Part shown: positions 1 through 4,823 of the stretch, one piece after another
Layout of the letters: each line of letters opens with the position of its first letter
How positions within the stretch are numbered: position 1 is the first letter of the stretch
NCBI GenBank assembly: GCA_007121575.1
Contig: SKKJ01000141.1
Coordinates: 1-5,040 of the forward strand
DNA length: 5,040 nucleotides
Reading direction: 5' to 3'
From: Natronomonas sp.
GTDB lineage: Archaea > Halobacteriota > Halobacteria > Halobacteriales > Haloarculaceae
Made by a program: the position numbers and the translations under genes
The notes under the pieces: generated by a model
The model's database searches: none
Told to the model about the DNA's origin: nothing
Seen by the model: only the letters and a program-made list of their open reading frames with translations

Positions 1-291
1 ACCAGTCACGAGATACTCGCCGGTCGAGTCGCGAAGCAGTAGTGAAACCTTCGGATTGTGCTCGATCGCATCAGTTTTCTTTGCGTAGGCGACCGGCGAC
101 GTGACGACGATCATGTTACGGCGGTCGTCGAAAAACGGCGTGAGGGGAAACGTCACCGGTTTCCCGTTCCGACTGGTCGAGAACTCACCGCTCATCGAAC
201 CGTAGACGAGTTCGCGAAGTTTCGTACGTTCGGCGTATTCGAGCGCGTTCGGTAAACGCGTGTGAGAGTATTCAGCGTCGTCTGTAGACAT
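1..291 (-). CDS. Pyridoxamine 5'-phosphate oxidase family protein (N-terminal part, runs off the window)
   Basis: The minus-strand frame from the ATG at 291-289 is open to the window edge and gives 97 residues, so the C-terminus is missing. The visible part matches the FMN-binding split-barrel fold of the pyridoxamine 5'-phosphate oxidase superfamily. A strand with FSTSRNGKPVTFPLTPFFDD (about residues 37-56) is followed by a strand and loop, IVVTSPVAYAKKTDAIEHNP (about 62-81), then VSLLLRD. The Lys-Lys pair in AYAKKTDAIEHNP sits where family members usually contact the flavin phosphate. Such proteins bind FMN, F420 or haem, and the fragment does not show which ligand or substrate is used; it is probably not the vitamin B6 enzyme itself. 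The start is supported by a GAGGAG ribosome site 6 bases upstream. Family assignment is confident; function is open. Confidence 0.85.
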   Translation of the reverse strand, partial: MSTDDAEYSHTRLPNALEYAERTKLRELVYGSMSGEFSTSRNGKPVTFPLTPFFDDRRNMIVVTSPVAYAKKTDAIEHNPKVSLLLRDSTGEYLVTG

Positions 292-297
292 GGTATT

Positions 298-303
298 CTC
301 CTC
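298..303 (-). promoter_or_regulatory. Shine-Dalgarno site of the oxidase-like gene
   Basis: The minus strand reads GAGGAG, complementary to the 3' end of haloarchaeal 16S rRNA, 6 bases before the ATG at 291. It fixes the start and implies a transcript with a 5' leader, unlike the promoter-led genes elsewhere in the window. Confidence 0.7.
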
Positions 304-317
304 GGTTCGGAGCGATA

Positions 318-333
318 CCGGCGATATCGCCGG
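318..333. promoter_or_regulatory. 16-bp perfect palindrome, candidate operator
   Basis: CCGGCGATATCGCCGG equals its own reverse complement. It lies 26 bases upstream of the oxidase-like gene, between a possible TATA-like box near 370 and the Shine-Dalgarno. A dimeric repressor could bind it, or the RNA could fold there. It is one of only two 16-bp perfect palindromes I found by eye in the window. The regulator is unknown, and the operator role is inferred from position and symmetry only. Confidence 0.4.
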
Positions 334-366
334 AACACGCGATAGCGCAGATAGTCCCCGAATCAG

Positions 367-373
367 CATAAAG
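367..373 (-). promoter_or_regulatory. Possible TATA-like box for the oxidase-like gene
   Basis: The minus strand reads CTTTATG. Transcription starting about 26 bases downstream would begin near 344 and give a leader of about 50 bases containing the 318-333 palindrome and the GAGGAG site. This is the best AT-rich candidate upstream, but it rests on one weak match. Confidence 0.25.
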
Positions 374-672
374 ATGTGTTAGCACGACCCTCTGTGTTGT
401 CGAAAGGGGCGTTCTCCCCGTGGGTCGTATTCGAGGTCACCGGTATTCCGTCCGAATCGAGATCAACGGTACTCCATCCAAACGTACAGGTGACACGCAC
501 CGAGGAGATACAGACCCATTTCGCCGAGCAGTGTCCACGTGTAGGGGTTCTCAGAAGCGAAACCGCCCCACGCTCGAACCGCGCCGAGCAACACTTGTCA
601 CGCAGTCGATAGCGGATCAAGCGTGTCGCTGGATACAATCGGACGTCACATGTCGAATCGACGAGAAGATCG

Positions 673-888
673 CTATTCCGCGGCTTTTCGCCGGTTACGA
701 GCCCGTTCGAGCGCTTCGTAGTACGTCGACGCATCGGCCTCGTAGATGAATTGCGCCAACTCCTCGTGACCGAGATCCTGTGCGGCGAATCCCGCGCCCA
801 TGTAGTTGTGCTCGTCATCTAGCAGCCCTGCATCGAGCACGTCACAGAGCTGTTCGACGACCGCCTCGGTGATCGGAACCCTGCTCAT
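673..888 (-). CDS. Small conserved-looking protein of unknown function, coupled to the PAC2 gene
   Basis: This 71-residue protein has no family I can name. It is soluble and probably mostly helical: a first helix around EAVVEQLCDVLDAGLL (residues 8-23), an acidic turn with DDEHNYMGAGFAAQDLG (24-40), and a final helix from about 42 that ends in a basic RARNRRKAAE tail. It has no signal peptide, membrane segment or zinc motif; the single Cys is residue 15. Its ATG overlaps the PAC2 stop codon in an ATGA, and the minus strand carries GAGGT at 900-896, 7 bases upstream, so translation is probably coupled to PAC2. Codon use and acidity match a real haloarchaeal gene. The context suggests, without proving, a role with the proteasome chaperone. 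Confidence 0.8.
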   Translation of the reverse strand: MSRVPITEAVVEQLCDVLDAGLLDDEHNYMGAGFAAQDLGHEELAQFIYEADASTYYEALERARNRRKAAE

Positions 889-1634
889 CCGATATACCTC
901 AGATCCTCCTCGCTCGCCGTCGGCCCCTGTTCCATCTGCCGGATACGCTTGACGACCTCTTCCATCTCCTCGGCCCGTTCGGTAAGCGAATCGTAACCGA
1001 TCTCGAACGGGACGGCCTCTTCGAGAATTTCGAGGATCGCGCGGGCGCTTTTCGGATCGACCAGATAACCGCTCGTCTCCCCCATCAGACAGGCGGCGTC
1101 GTATCCGCGACGCTCACCCAAACCGAGTAGCAGTCCCGAAACGCCGACGATCCCACCCGCGGGCTCGTTTTCACGGAATTCGACGCCGATCGCTTCGAGT
1201 TCATCGATCAACGCGTCGGTCGTCGCTGCGCCGATGACTTCGGGATCGTCGACGAGTTCGCCGGTCGGAACGCCGCCGAGCGCGTAGATCCGTTCGACCT
1301 CGAAGGTCGCGGCGATATCGAGGAAGACGTTGGTCATCCGGTAATGGCCGGGGCCGTCGCCGGCCTGATGATCACCGGTCAACACGAGCAGATCGCGATC
1401 GGCGTCGCGGATCGCGTAGACTTCGGCACAGGCGAGTTGCGTCCGTCCGTCTTCGACGGCGACCTGTGGCGGGAAGTGTTCGGAGTAAACCCGACGGACC
1501 AACTCGGTGTCGAATTCCTCTAAGAGATGTTCAGCCGCGAGTTTGCCGACGTGACCGACGCCCGGCAACCCCTCGATCAAGACGGGATTGCGGAGATCGG
1601 GATCCGACAGCCGTTCGATATCGAACGCGTCCAT
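885..1634 (-). CDS. PAC2-family proteasome assembly chaperone
   Basis: This 249-residue protein matches the archaeal PAC2 family (PF09754; Pyrococcus PbaB, yeast Pba2), which binds 20S proteasome alpha rings. The N-terminal core has the family signature PVLIEGLPGVGHVGKLAAEH (residues 17-36), then FPPQVAVEDG, LLVLTGDHQAGDGPGHYRM (about 82-100), and IYALGGVPTGEL (about 116-127). A second conserved block, GGIVGVSGLLLGLGERRGYDAACLMGETSGYLVDP, spans about residues 160-194. The C-terminal part has an acidic helix, and the chain ends in DLRYIG, a tail resembling the HbYX motifs that dock proteasome partners. The start has no Shine-Dalgarno but a TATA-like CTTAAG at -24 to -29, as expected for a leaderless transcript. 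The gene lies 64 bases after nop10, and its stop overlaps the next start. Family is secure; whether it chaperones assembly or plays another proteasome role is inferred. Confidence 0.92.
   Translation of the reverse strand: MDAFDIERLSDPDLRNPVLIEGLPGVGHVGKLAAEHLLEEFDTELVRRVYSEHFPPQVAVEDGRTQLACAEVYAIRDADRDLLVLTGDHQAGDGPGHYRMTNVFLDIAATFEVERIYALGGVPTGELVDDPEVIGAATTDALIDELEAIGVEFRENEPAGGIVGVSGLLLGLGERRGYDAACLMGETSGYLVDPKSARAILEILEEAVPFEIGYDSLTERAEEMEEVVKRIRQMEQGPTASEEDLRYIG
896..900 (-). promoter_or_regulatory. Shine-Dalgarno of the 71-residue gene, inside the end of PAC2
   Basis: The minus strand reads GAGGT (TGAGGT including base 901), 7 bases before the ATG at 888. It lies within the last codons of PAC2. 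An additional AGGAGG at 910-905 is probably too far from the start. Confidence 0.6.
1612..1627. repeat. 16-bp perfect palindrome in the first codons of PAC2
   Basis: CGTTCGATATCGAACG is fully self-complementary and spans bases +8 to +23 of the PAC2 coding sequence, encoding part of AFDIER. Its core CGATATCG is also the core of the palindrome at 318-333. It may be a binding site, an RNA hairpin near a leaderless 5' end, or a codon-use accident. Confidence 0.5.
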
Positions 1635-1643
1635 ACGAGTCAG

Positions 1644-1663
1644 TGGGTACCCATCGACTTAAG
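1644..1663 (-). promoter_or_regulatory. Core promoter of the PAC2 gene with a 10-bp palindrome
   Basis: CTTAAG at 1658-1663 is centred about 26 bases before the PAC2 ATG (1634), the usual haloarchaeal TATA spacing for a leaderless start. Between box and start lies TGGGTACCCA (1644-1653), a perfect 10-bp palindrome. PAC2 may therefore be transcribed on its own as well as by read-through from nop10. Confidence 0.5.
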
Positions 1664-1698
1664 AACACGGCGATACGCGCCGAAGACCGTACACGGCG

Positions 1699-1893
1699 TT
1701 ACTCGCTGGAAGCGCTCGAGCGACGCCGAGCGCGCCGACGGTAGACGCCGTACGGATCGTCCGGACTGAACGGCGCTGGGGCGCTGTTTTCCGTTTTCGC
1801 ACCGCAATCCGGGCACGACTCGGAGAGCGTATACAGCGGGCGATCGTGCACATCACGCCACGCCGAACAGACTCGAATATCTGATTTTACCAT
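1699..1893 (-). CDS. nop10: H/ACA ribonucleoprotein core protein Nop10
   Basis: This 64-residue protein is archaeal Nop10. In H/ACA particles it sits with Cbf5, Gar1 and L7Ae on guide RNAs that direct pseudouridylation of rRNA. The diagnostic segment is YTLSESCPDCGAKTENSAP (residues 21-39), holding the CPDC zinc knuckle (Cys27, Cys30), followed by PAPFSPDDPYGVYRR (39-53), the conserved Cbf5-binding part. The N-terminal half of the zinc ribbon is unusual: only Cys9 is present, in VCSAWRDVH, instead of a second CxxC. I recall a similar N-terminus in other haloarchaea. The basic tail RRRARRRSSASSE probably contacts RNA. The gene starts 18 bases after the aIF2-alpha stop with no evident promoter or Shine-Dalgarno, so it is probably co-transcribed with aIF2-alpha. 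Confidence 0.93.
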   Translation of the reverse strand: MVKSDIRVCSAWRDVHDRPLYTLSESCPDCGAKTENSAPAPFSPDDPYGVYRRRARRRSSASSE

Positions 1894-1911
1894 TCTGTGT
1901 TGGCCGTCCCG

Positions 1912-2712
1912 TTATTCGTCGTCCGTTCGACGTTCGCGATGGAACTCACCGGTACCGCCGCTCGTTTCGATCGCCTCTCGTGCGCGTATCGCGCTCGCTT
2001 CGAGTTGGCTCTCTGCGGTCTTGTAGTTCGGCGCTTTCACCCGGATCCGGTATTCGGGTGCGCCGACGTACGTAACGTCCAGGTCGACTTCCTCCGGAAC
2101 CGAACCGTTTCCTTCGGCGGCCGAAAGCGCTTCTTTGACGGCTTCGACGCCCTCCTTTCCGGAGGATCGTAGATCGATATATCCCGTGACAGTCACGTAC
2201 GGGACGGAGACGTTCTCGCGAGCCGTCTCGACGATCGCTTCGATCTCTTCGGTCGAGAGATCGGTCTTTTCGAACGCTTCGGGACCGAGAATGGCCGCTT
2301 GCTCGAATCCGTCATACAGCGAGCCGTACGCCTCCAGCAGTTCGTTGGCGATCCGGCGGAAGTCGTCGTTCTCGATGTTCTCGCCGAAGGCGATCTCCAT
2401 CCATTTGTCGGCTTTCTGTTCGTTCTTCCAGTCTTGGATCTTATCGGATCGCTGGTGGTCGTTGACGTCTTTGATCGAGAGATCGACTTGCTGGGATCCC
2501 TCGTCGACCTCGATGACCTTACAGACGACCATCTGGTCTTCGTTGACGTGGTCGCGGACGTTCTTGATCCACCCGGAAGCGACTTCGCTGACGTGGACCA
2601 GCCCGCGTTTGTCTTCGTACTCTTCGAGATCGACGAAGACCCCGAAATCCTCGATCGCGTCGACACGCCCGACAACGAGTTCGCCGGGAGTGGGCCAGCC
2701 GCTGTATTTCAT
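1912..2712 (-). CDS. Translation initiation factor aIF2, alpha subunit
   Basis: This 266-residue protein is the alpha subunit of archaeal IF2, which together with the gamma and beta subunits brings initiator Met-tRNA to the small ribosomal subunit. It starts [15 protein letters not shown], the family's usual N-terminus, leading into an S1/OB-fold RNA-binding domain (about residues 10-82) with [20 protein letters not shown] and VDLSIKDV. A helical domain follows (about 85-170), then the C-terminal alpha/beta domain that binds the gamma subunit, with [20 protein letters not shown] and [14 protein letters not shown]. Length fits the family. The frame is open upstream, but the internal ATG at 2712 is chosen for homology and because a TATA-like box lies 26-31 bases before it. 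Ser46 lies in the loop aligned with the phosphorylated Ser of eukaryotic eIF2-alpha. Nop10 follows 18 bases downstream. Confidence 0.95.
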   Translation of the reverse strand: MKYSGWPTPGELVVGRVDAIEDFGVFVDLEEYEDKRGLVHVSEVASGWIKNVRDHVNEDQMVVCKVIEVDEGSQQVDLSIKDVNDHQRSDKIQDWKNEQKADKWMEIAFGENIENDDFRRIANELLEAYGSLYDGFEQAAILGPEAFEKTDLSTEEIEAIVETARENVSVPYVTVTGYIDLRSSGKEGVEAVKEALSAAEGNGSVPEEVDLDVTYVGAPEYRIRVKAPNYKTAESQLEASAIRAREAIETSGGTGEFHRERRTDDE

Positions 2713-2848
2713 ACCGTAGGCTAGCCGTGTGAGTAGAATAAAAGCACCGTTGTCGCCCGCCGGCTTAGAACCCGTCGGCAACACCCCCCATGACGAGATT
2801 CGCGCTGTGAGCGCGATGGCCCGAGGGAGCTTCAGCTGACAGTCCGAT
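2713..2848. other. 136-base gap between S27e and aIF2-alpha
   Basis: The gap holds the aIF2-alpha promoter near its left end and a hairpin, TCGCGCT-GTG-AGCGCGA (7-bp stem, 3-base loop), at 2800-2816. There is no T-run directly after the hairpin on the minus strand, so it is not a classical terminator. An 8-bp palindrome TCAGCTGA lies at 2832-2839. No gene is visible. Confidence 0.5.
2719..2744 (-). promoter_or_regulatory. Core promoter of the aIF2-alpha gene
   Basis: The minus strand has CTTTTATT at 2744-2737, with TTTTAT 26-31 bases before the ATG at 2712, fitting a leaderless start. An 8-bp palindrome GGCTAGCC (2719-2726) lies between box and start. The T-run could also help end transcripts arriving from S27e. 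Confidence 0.55.
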
Positions 2849-3022
2849 CTACCGTGCTTCGACGACTTCGAGGACCTCTCCGTGGAGCGTTGCTTCGCCG
2901 CCGGTCGGCGTCGCGAGGGTCGAACCGCAGACGGCGCAGTTGACCGTCCCGGCAGCTTTCGTGAACAGGATCTGCTCGTTCTCACAATCGTCACAGCGGA
3001 CGCGGATGAAATCTCCTGCCAT
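2849..3022 (-). CDS. rps27e: Small-subunit ribosomal protein eS27 (S27e)
   Basis: This 57-residue protein is ribosomal protein S27e of the 30S subunit, a zinc-ribbon protein bound to 16S rRNA. The four zinc ligands are Cys10 and Cys13 in RCDDCENEQ and Cys29 and Cys32 in NCAVCGSTL. The C-terminal strand is [20 protein letters not shown]. The frame runs open into L44e, but the start at 3022 gives the family's N-terminus, [13 protein letters not shown], and has AGGAG 5 bases upstream. It begins 2 bases after the L44e stop, so the two are one transcript and probably translationally coupled, as in many archaea. Confidence 0.95.
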   Translation of the reverse strand: MAGDFIRVRCDDCENEQILFTKAAGTVNCAVCGSTLATPTGGEATLHGEVLEVVEAR

Positions 3023-3024
3023 CG

Positions 3025-3306
3025 TTACTCCTGGAAGGTGAGACGACCGGCGCGCCATCCCTGTCGAAGGTGTGCTTTGCCGCACTCGCCGCAGCGGTAT
3101 TTCAGATTGGTCTTCTTCGTCGGCTTGTCTCCACCGGGGACTTTCGAGAACCGACCGGCGTTCCCGATAACCGCCTTCCCGCGGCGGGTTCGTCGGGCGT
3201 CCCATTTAGTACCGGAGGAGCGGCCCGATCGAACTTTCTCGACCTCGTGTTCGTGGTGCGTATGACAATGCGGGCAATACGTGTTAAACCGGCGTGGCAT
3301 TTCCAT
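3025..3306 (-). CDS. rpl44e: Large-subunit ribosomal protein eL42 (archaeal L44e)
   Basis: This 93-residue protein is archaeal ribosomal protein L44e, near the tRNA exit site of the 50S subunit. Zinc ligands are Cys11 and Cys14 in [12 protein letters not shown] and Cys72 and Cys75 in [12 protein letters not shown]. The conserved loop [19 protein letters not shown] (48-66) and the tail [11 protein letters not shown] match the family. An in-frame ATG exists at 3327, but I place the start at 3306: it yields [14 protein letters not shown], the usual N-terminus, and the TATA-like TTTTAA at 3339-3334 is then 28-33 bases upstream, whereas it would be only 7-12 bases from 3327. First gene of the cluster. 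Confidence 0.95.
   Translation of the reverse strand: MEMPRRFNTYCPHCHTHHEHEVEKVRSGRSSGTKWDARRTRRGKAVIGNAGRFSKVPGGDKPTKKTNLKYRCGECGKAHLRQGWRAGRLTFQE
3028..3032 (-). promoter_or_regulatory. Shine-Dalgarno of S27e, overlapping the end of L44e
   Basis: The minus strand reads AGGAG, then the L44e stop TAA, two bases, and the S27e ATG at 3022. It decides the S27e start and shows that internal cistrons here use ribosome sites although the first cistron looks leaderless. Confidence 0.7.
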
Positions 3307-3309
3307 AGG

Positions 3310-3347
3310 TATCGATCGATAACGCACCGTGGGTTAAAACGGGTTTG
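3310..3347 (-). promoter_or_regulatory. Core promoter of the L44e cluster with a 12-bp palindrome
   Basis: On the minus strand CAAACC (3347-3342) is followed after two bases by TTTTAA (3339-3334), resembling a BRE plus TATA box. The ATG is 28 bases beyond. TATCGATCGATA (3310-3321), a perfect 12-bp palindrome, fills much of the space between box and start. There is no Shine-Dalgarno, so the transcript is probably leaderless or nearly so. Confidence 0.6.
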
Positions 3348-3384
3348 GTTTCCGTGTCATAGAATCGAGTCAAATCAGAGAAGA

Positions 3385-3416
3385 CAAACCTTTAGCGCCG
3401 GCGTCCGCTAACCGGC
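3385..3416 (+). promoter_or_regulatory. Core promoter of the metallophosphoesterase gene
   Basis: CAAACC (3385-3390) is followed directly by TTTAG (3391-3395), a BRE plus TATA-like pair 25-29 bases before the ATG at 3420. CGCCGGCG (3396-3403) is a perfect 8-bp palindrome, and GCCGG (3397-3401) can pair with CCGGC (3412-3416). With no Shine-Dalgarno, the message is probably leaderless. It is divergent from the L44e promoter, and both share CAAACC. Confidence 0.5.
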
Positions 3417-3419
3417 TTA

Positions 3420-4760
3420 ATGGCAGACGACAGCGATGATCCGGTGTATTACGTCATCAGCGATCTGCACATCGGTGGGGACGAACAGCTCGAGGAAGTG
3501 GAGTTCCTCGATGAGTTACTCACGTTTCTCGAACGACTGGAAAGCACCGATGAAAACGCGGAGTTACTCATCAACGGCGACGCGTTCGGCCTCTGGGAGT
3601 TCACCACCGTCAAGGGGATGGAAAAGTTCGACGTCCTCGAATCGACGTATCCGGAGCTGTTCGAGCAGCTTCGGGCGACCGGCGAATCGATCCCGATCAC
3701 GCTGTTGTCCGGTAACCACGATCACGAACTCGCCGCGTACGACGCGTACGTCGACCGATTCGCCGAGTACAACGTCGAACTCGTTCAAGAGCCGTCGATC
3801 GAACGGCCGATCGGTGAGCGGACGATTCACTTCGAACACGGCCACCAACAGGATCCGAACAACCGGATCGAAGACTGGGGAAACTCACACGCGGCACCGC
3901 TCGGATACTACTACAACACGCTCGTTACGAGTCGTGCCGGCCAGCTCTCCGATCGGGGTCGGTTTAACTGGCTGAAAGACGTCCAAGCGGTGACGCCGAC
4001 CGAACGGATGCCGGTGTGGCTCGGCTCGAAATATTTCTACAGGGAGATGAATCCGCTGTTGCGATACGCGCTCGTTCCGTTCTTGTTGCTCTTCAACATC
4101 AGCGCGATTCTCGCGATCATCGCCGGGCTCGATCTGATCGGTGTCTGGTCGATGCCCGTCGACAGAACGACGGCGTTTCTCGGTCAGTTCGGCGTCGCAG
4201 GAACGGCAGTGTGGTTCATTCTCAGCATCAACGCGGCCGTTGCAGGGCTGTTGTTGCTCGTCGGGATCCCGCTGTATCTCATCAGACGCGACGTTCGAAA
4301 GACCATCGACCGATTCGGCGTCTTCGAGACGGAGCTCACGGTCGACGCCGAAGCACCCTACGTCGAAGCCGCGACCGAGATCTTCGAAGAACGGCCCGAA
4401 ACCGCGGTGTTCTGTTACGGGCACACACACCGTCCACGGCTGCGAGAGATCGATGGACGGGTGCTCGTCAACACGGGAACGTGGCTCAAGCGGCTTCATC
4501 GCCGCGATGGCATTATCGGCGTTCTTCCGCCCGTCTTCTATCCGTCGTACCAGCTCTGTGCGGTCCGGATCGCCACCGACGACGACTCGATCGCCGTCGA
4601 GTACGAAGCGATCGAAAAGCCGAGTCCGAAAGCCGAGGAACTCACCCTCACAGAACGGCTGTTAACCCTCGGACGGGAACCGGACGTCGAGTTGCCCGAG
4701 AAAGCGGTCATCGACGCGAAGACCGAACAGGAGACAGACGGGACGAAACCGTGTGCGTGA
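3420..4760 (+). CDS. Membrane-anchored calcineurin-type metallophosphoesterase
   Basis: This 446-residue protein carries the full two-metal phosphoesterase motif set: SDLHIG (Asp15, His17), NGDAFGLW (Asp54), LSGNHDHE (Asn99, His100), FEHGHQQD (His140/His142) and CYGHTHRPR (His335, His337), then NTGTW. The GDxFxxW form and the motif order recall UDP-2,3-diacylglucosamine hydrolase LpxH, but archaea make no lipid A, so the substrate is unknown. Between the HGH and GHTH motifs lie hydrophobic segments at about 213-243 and 253-288, ending in RRDVRK. To keep all motifs on one side, the simplest topology is a two-helix hairpin (an even number of crossings), with the catalytic domain probably cytoplasmic. 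The tail from about 410 is acidic. There is no signal peptide. It is divergent from the translation cluster. Catalytic class is confident; membrane topology is moderately so. Confidence 0.9.
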   Translation: MADDSDDPVYYVISDLHIGGDEQLEEVEFLDELLTFLERLESTDENAELLINGDAFGLWEFTTVKGMEKFDVLESTYPELFEQLRATGESIPITLLSGNHDHELAAYDAYVDRFAEYNVELVQEPSIERPIGERTIHFEHGHQQDPNNRIEDWGNSHAAPLGYYYNTLVTSRAGQLSDRGRFNWLKDVQAVTPTERMPVWLGSKYFYREMNPLLRYALVPFLLLFNISAILAIIAGLDLIGVWSMPVDRTTAFLGQFGVAGTAVWFILSINAAVAGLLLLVGIPLYLIRRDVRKTIDRFGVFETELTVDAEAPYVEAATEIFEERPETAVFCYGHTHRPRLREIDGRVLVNTGTWLKRLHRRDGIIGVLPPVFYPSYQLCAVRIATDDDSIAVEYEAIEKPSPKAEELTLTERLLTLGREPDVELPEKAVIDAKTEQETDGTKPCA

Positions 4761-4794
4761 GAACGGAGACGAGAGAATGAGCTGTGTCGAAGCG

Positions 4795-4815
4795 CTTAAC
4801 CCGGATTCGGCCGAA
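4795..4815 (+). promoter_or_regulatory. Core promoter of the HAH_0734-like gene with a 10-bp palindrome
   Basis: CTTAAC (4795-4800) lies 24-29 bases before the ATG at 4824, the same spacing as the PAC2 box. TTCGGCCGAA (4806-4815), a perfect 10-bp palindrome, sits at -18 to -9. No Shine-Dalgarno is present, consistent with a leaderless transcript. The gap after the phosphoesterase gene is 63 bases, with no T-run terminator. Confidence 0.5.
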
Positions 4816-4823
4816 CGGCGCGT

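Larger units (their letters stand above)
304..672. other. 369-base stretch without a convincing gene
   Basis: Apart from the palindrome and possible promoter near its left end, I see nothing functional here. Open frames exist on both strands, but their translations are rich in Arg, Ser and Thr, lack the acidic bias of haloarchaeal proteins and resemble no family I know. Bases 361-660 are about 56% GC by hand count, against roughly 63-68% in sampled lines of the PAC2 gene. No tRNA could be folded. No run of five or more T follows the 71-residue gene on its strand, so its terminator is not visible. The stretch may be a decayed gene or plain intergenic DNA. Confidence 0.6.

Noticed and set aside
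566..590. GGTTCGAG on the minus strand, like a tRNA T-loop
   Set aside because: The flanking bases do not make a T-stem (position 61 would be G opposite G53), and no acceptor or anticodon arms fit around it.
376..612. 78-codon plus-strand frame with a GTG start in the gene-poor stretch
   Set aside because: No ribosome site, weak GC preference at third codon positions, and a translation unlike a haloarchaeal protein.
363..818. 151-codon open frame on the minus strand overlapping the 71-residue gene
   Set aside because: It is rich in Ser, Thr and Arg, lacks acidic bias, overlaps a better gene in another frame and matches no family I know.
2299..2724. 141-codon plus-strand frame rich in Val, Leu and Asp, opposite aIF2-alpha
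   Set aside because: Antisense of GAC/GAG-rich acidic codons gives GTC/CTC runs. It is a shadow of a clearly identified gene.
3307..3327. Upstream in-frame ATG of L44e at 3327
   Set aside because: It would put the TATA-like box only 7-12 bases away and add seven residues not found at the family's N-terminus.
3885..4499. 204-codon minus-strand frame opposite the phosphoesterase
   Set aside because: The opposite strand carries all the catalytic motifs of a known family; this frame has none and is an antisense shadow.
3420..4760. Naming the metallophosphoesterase LpxH
   Set aside because: The motifs are similar, but haloarchaea have no lipid A, and the membrane insertion is not part of LpxH as I know it.
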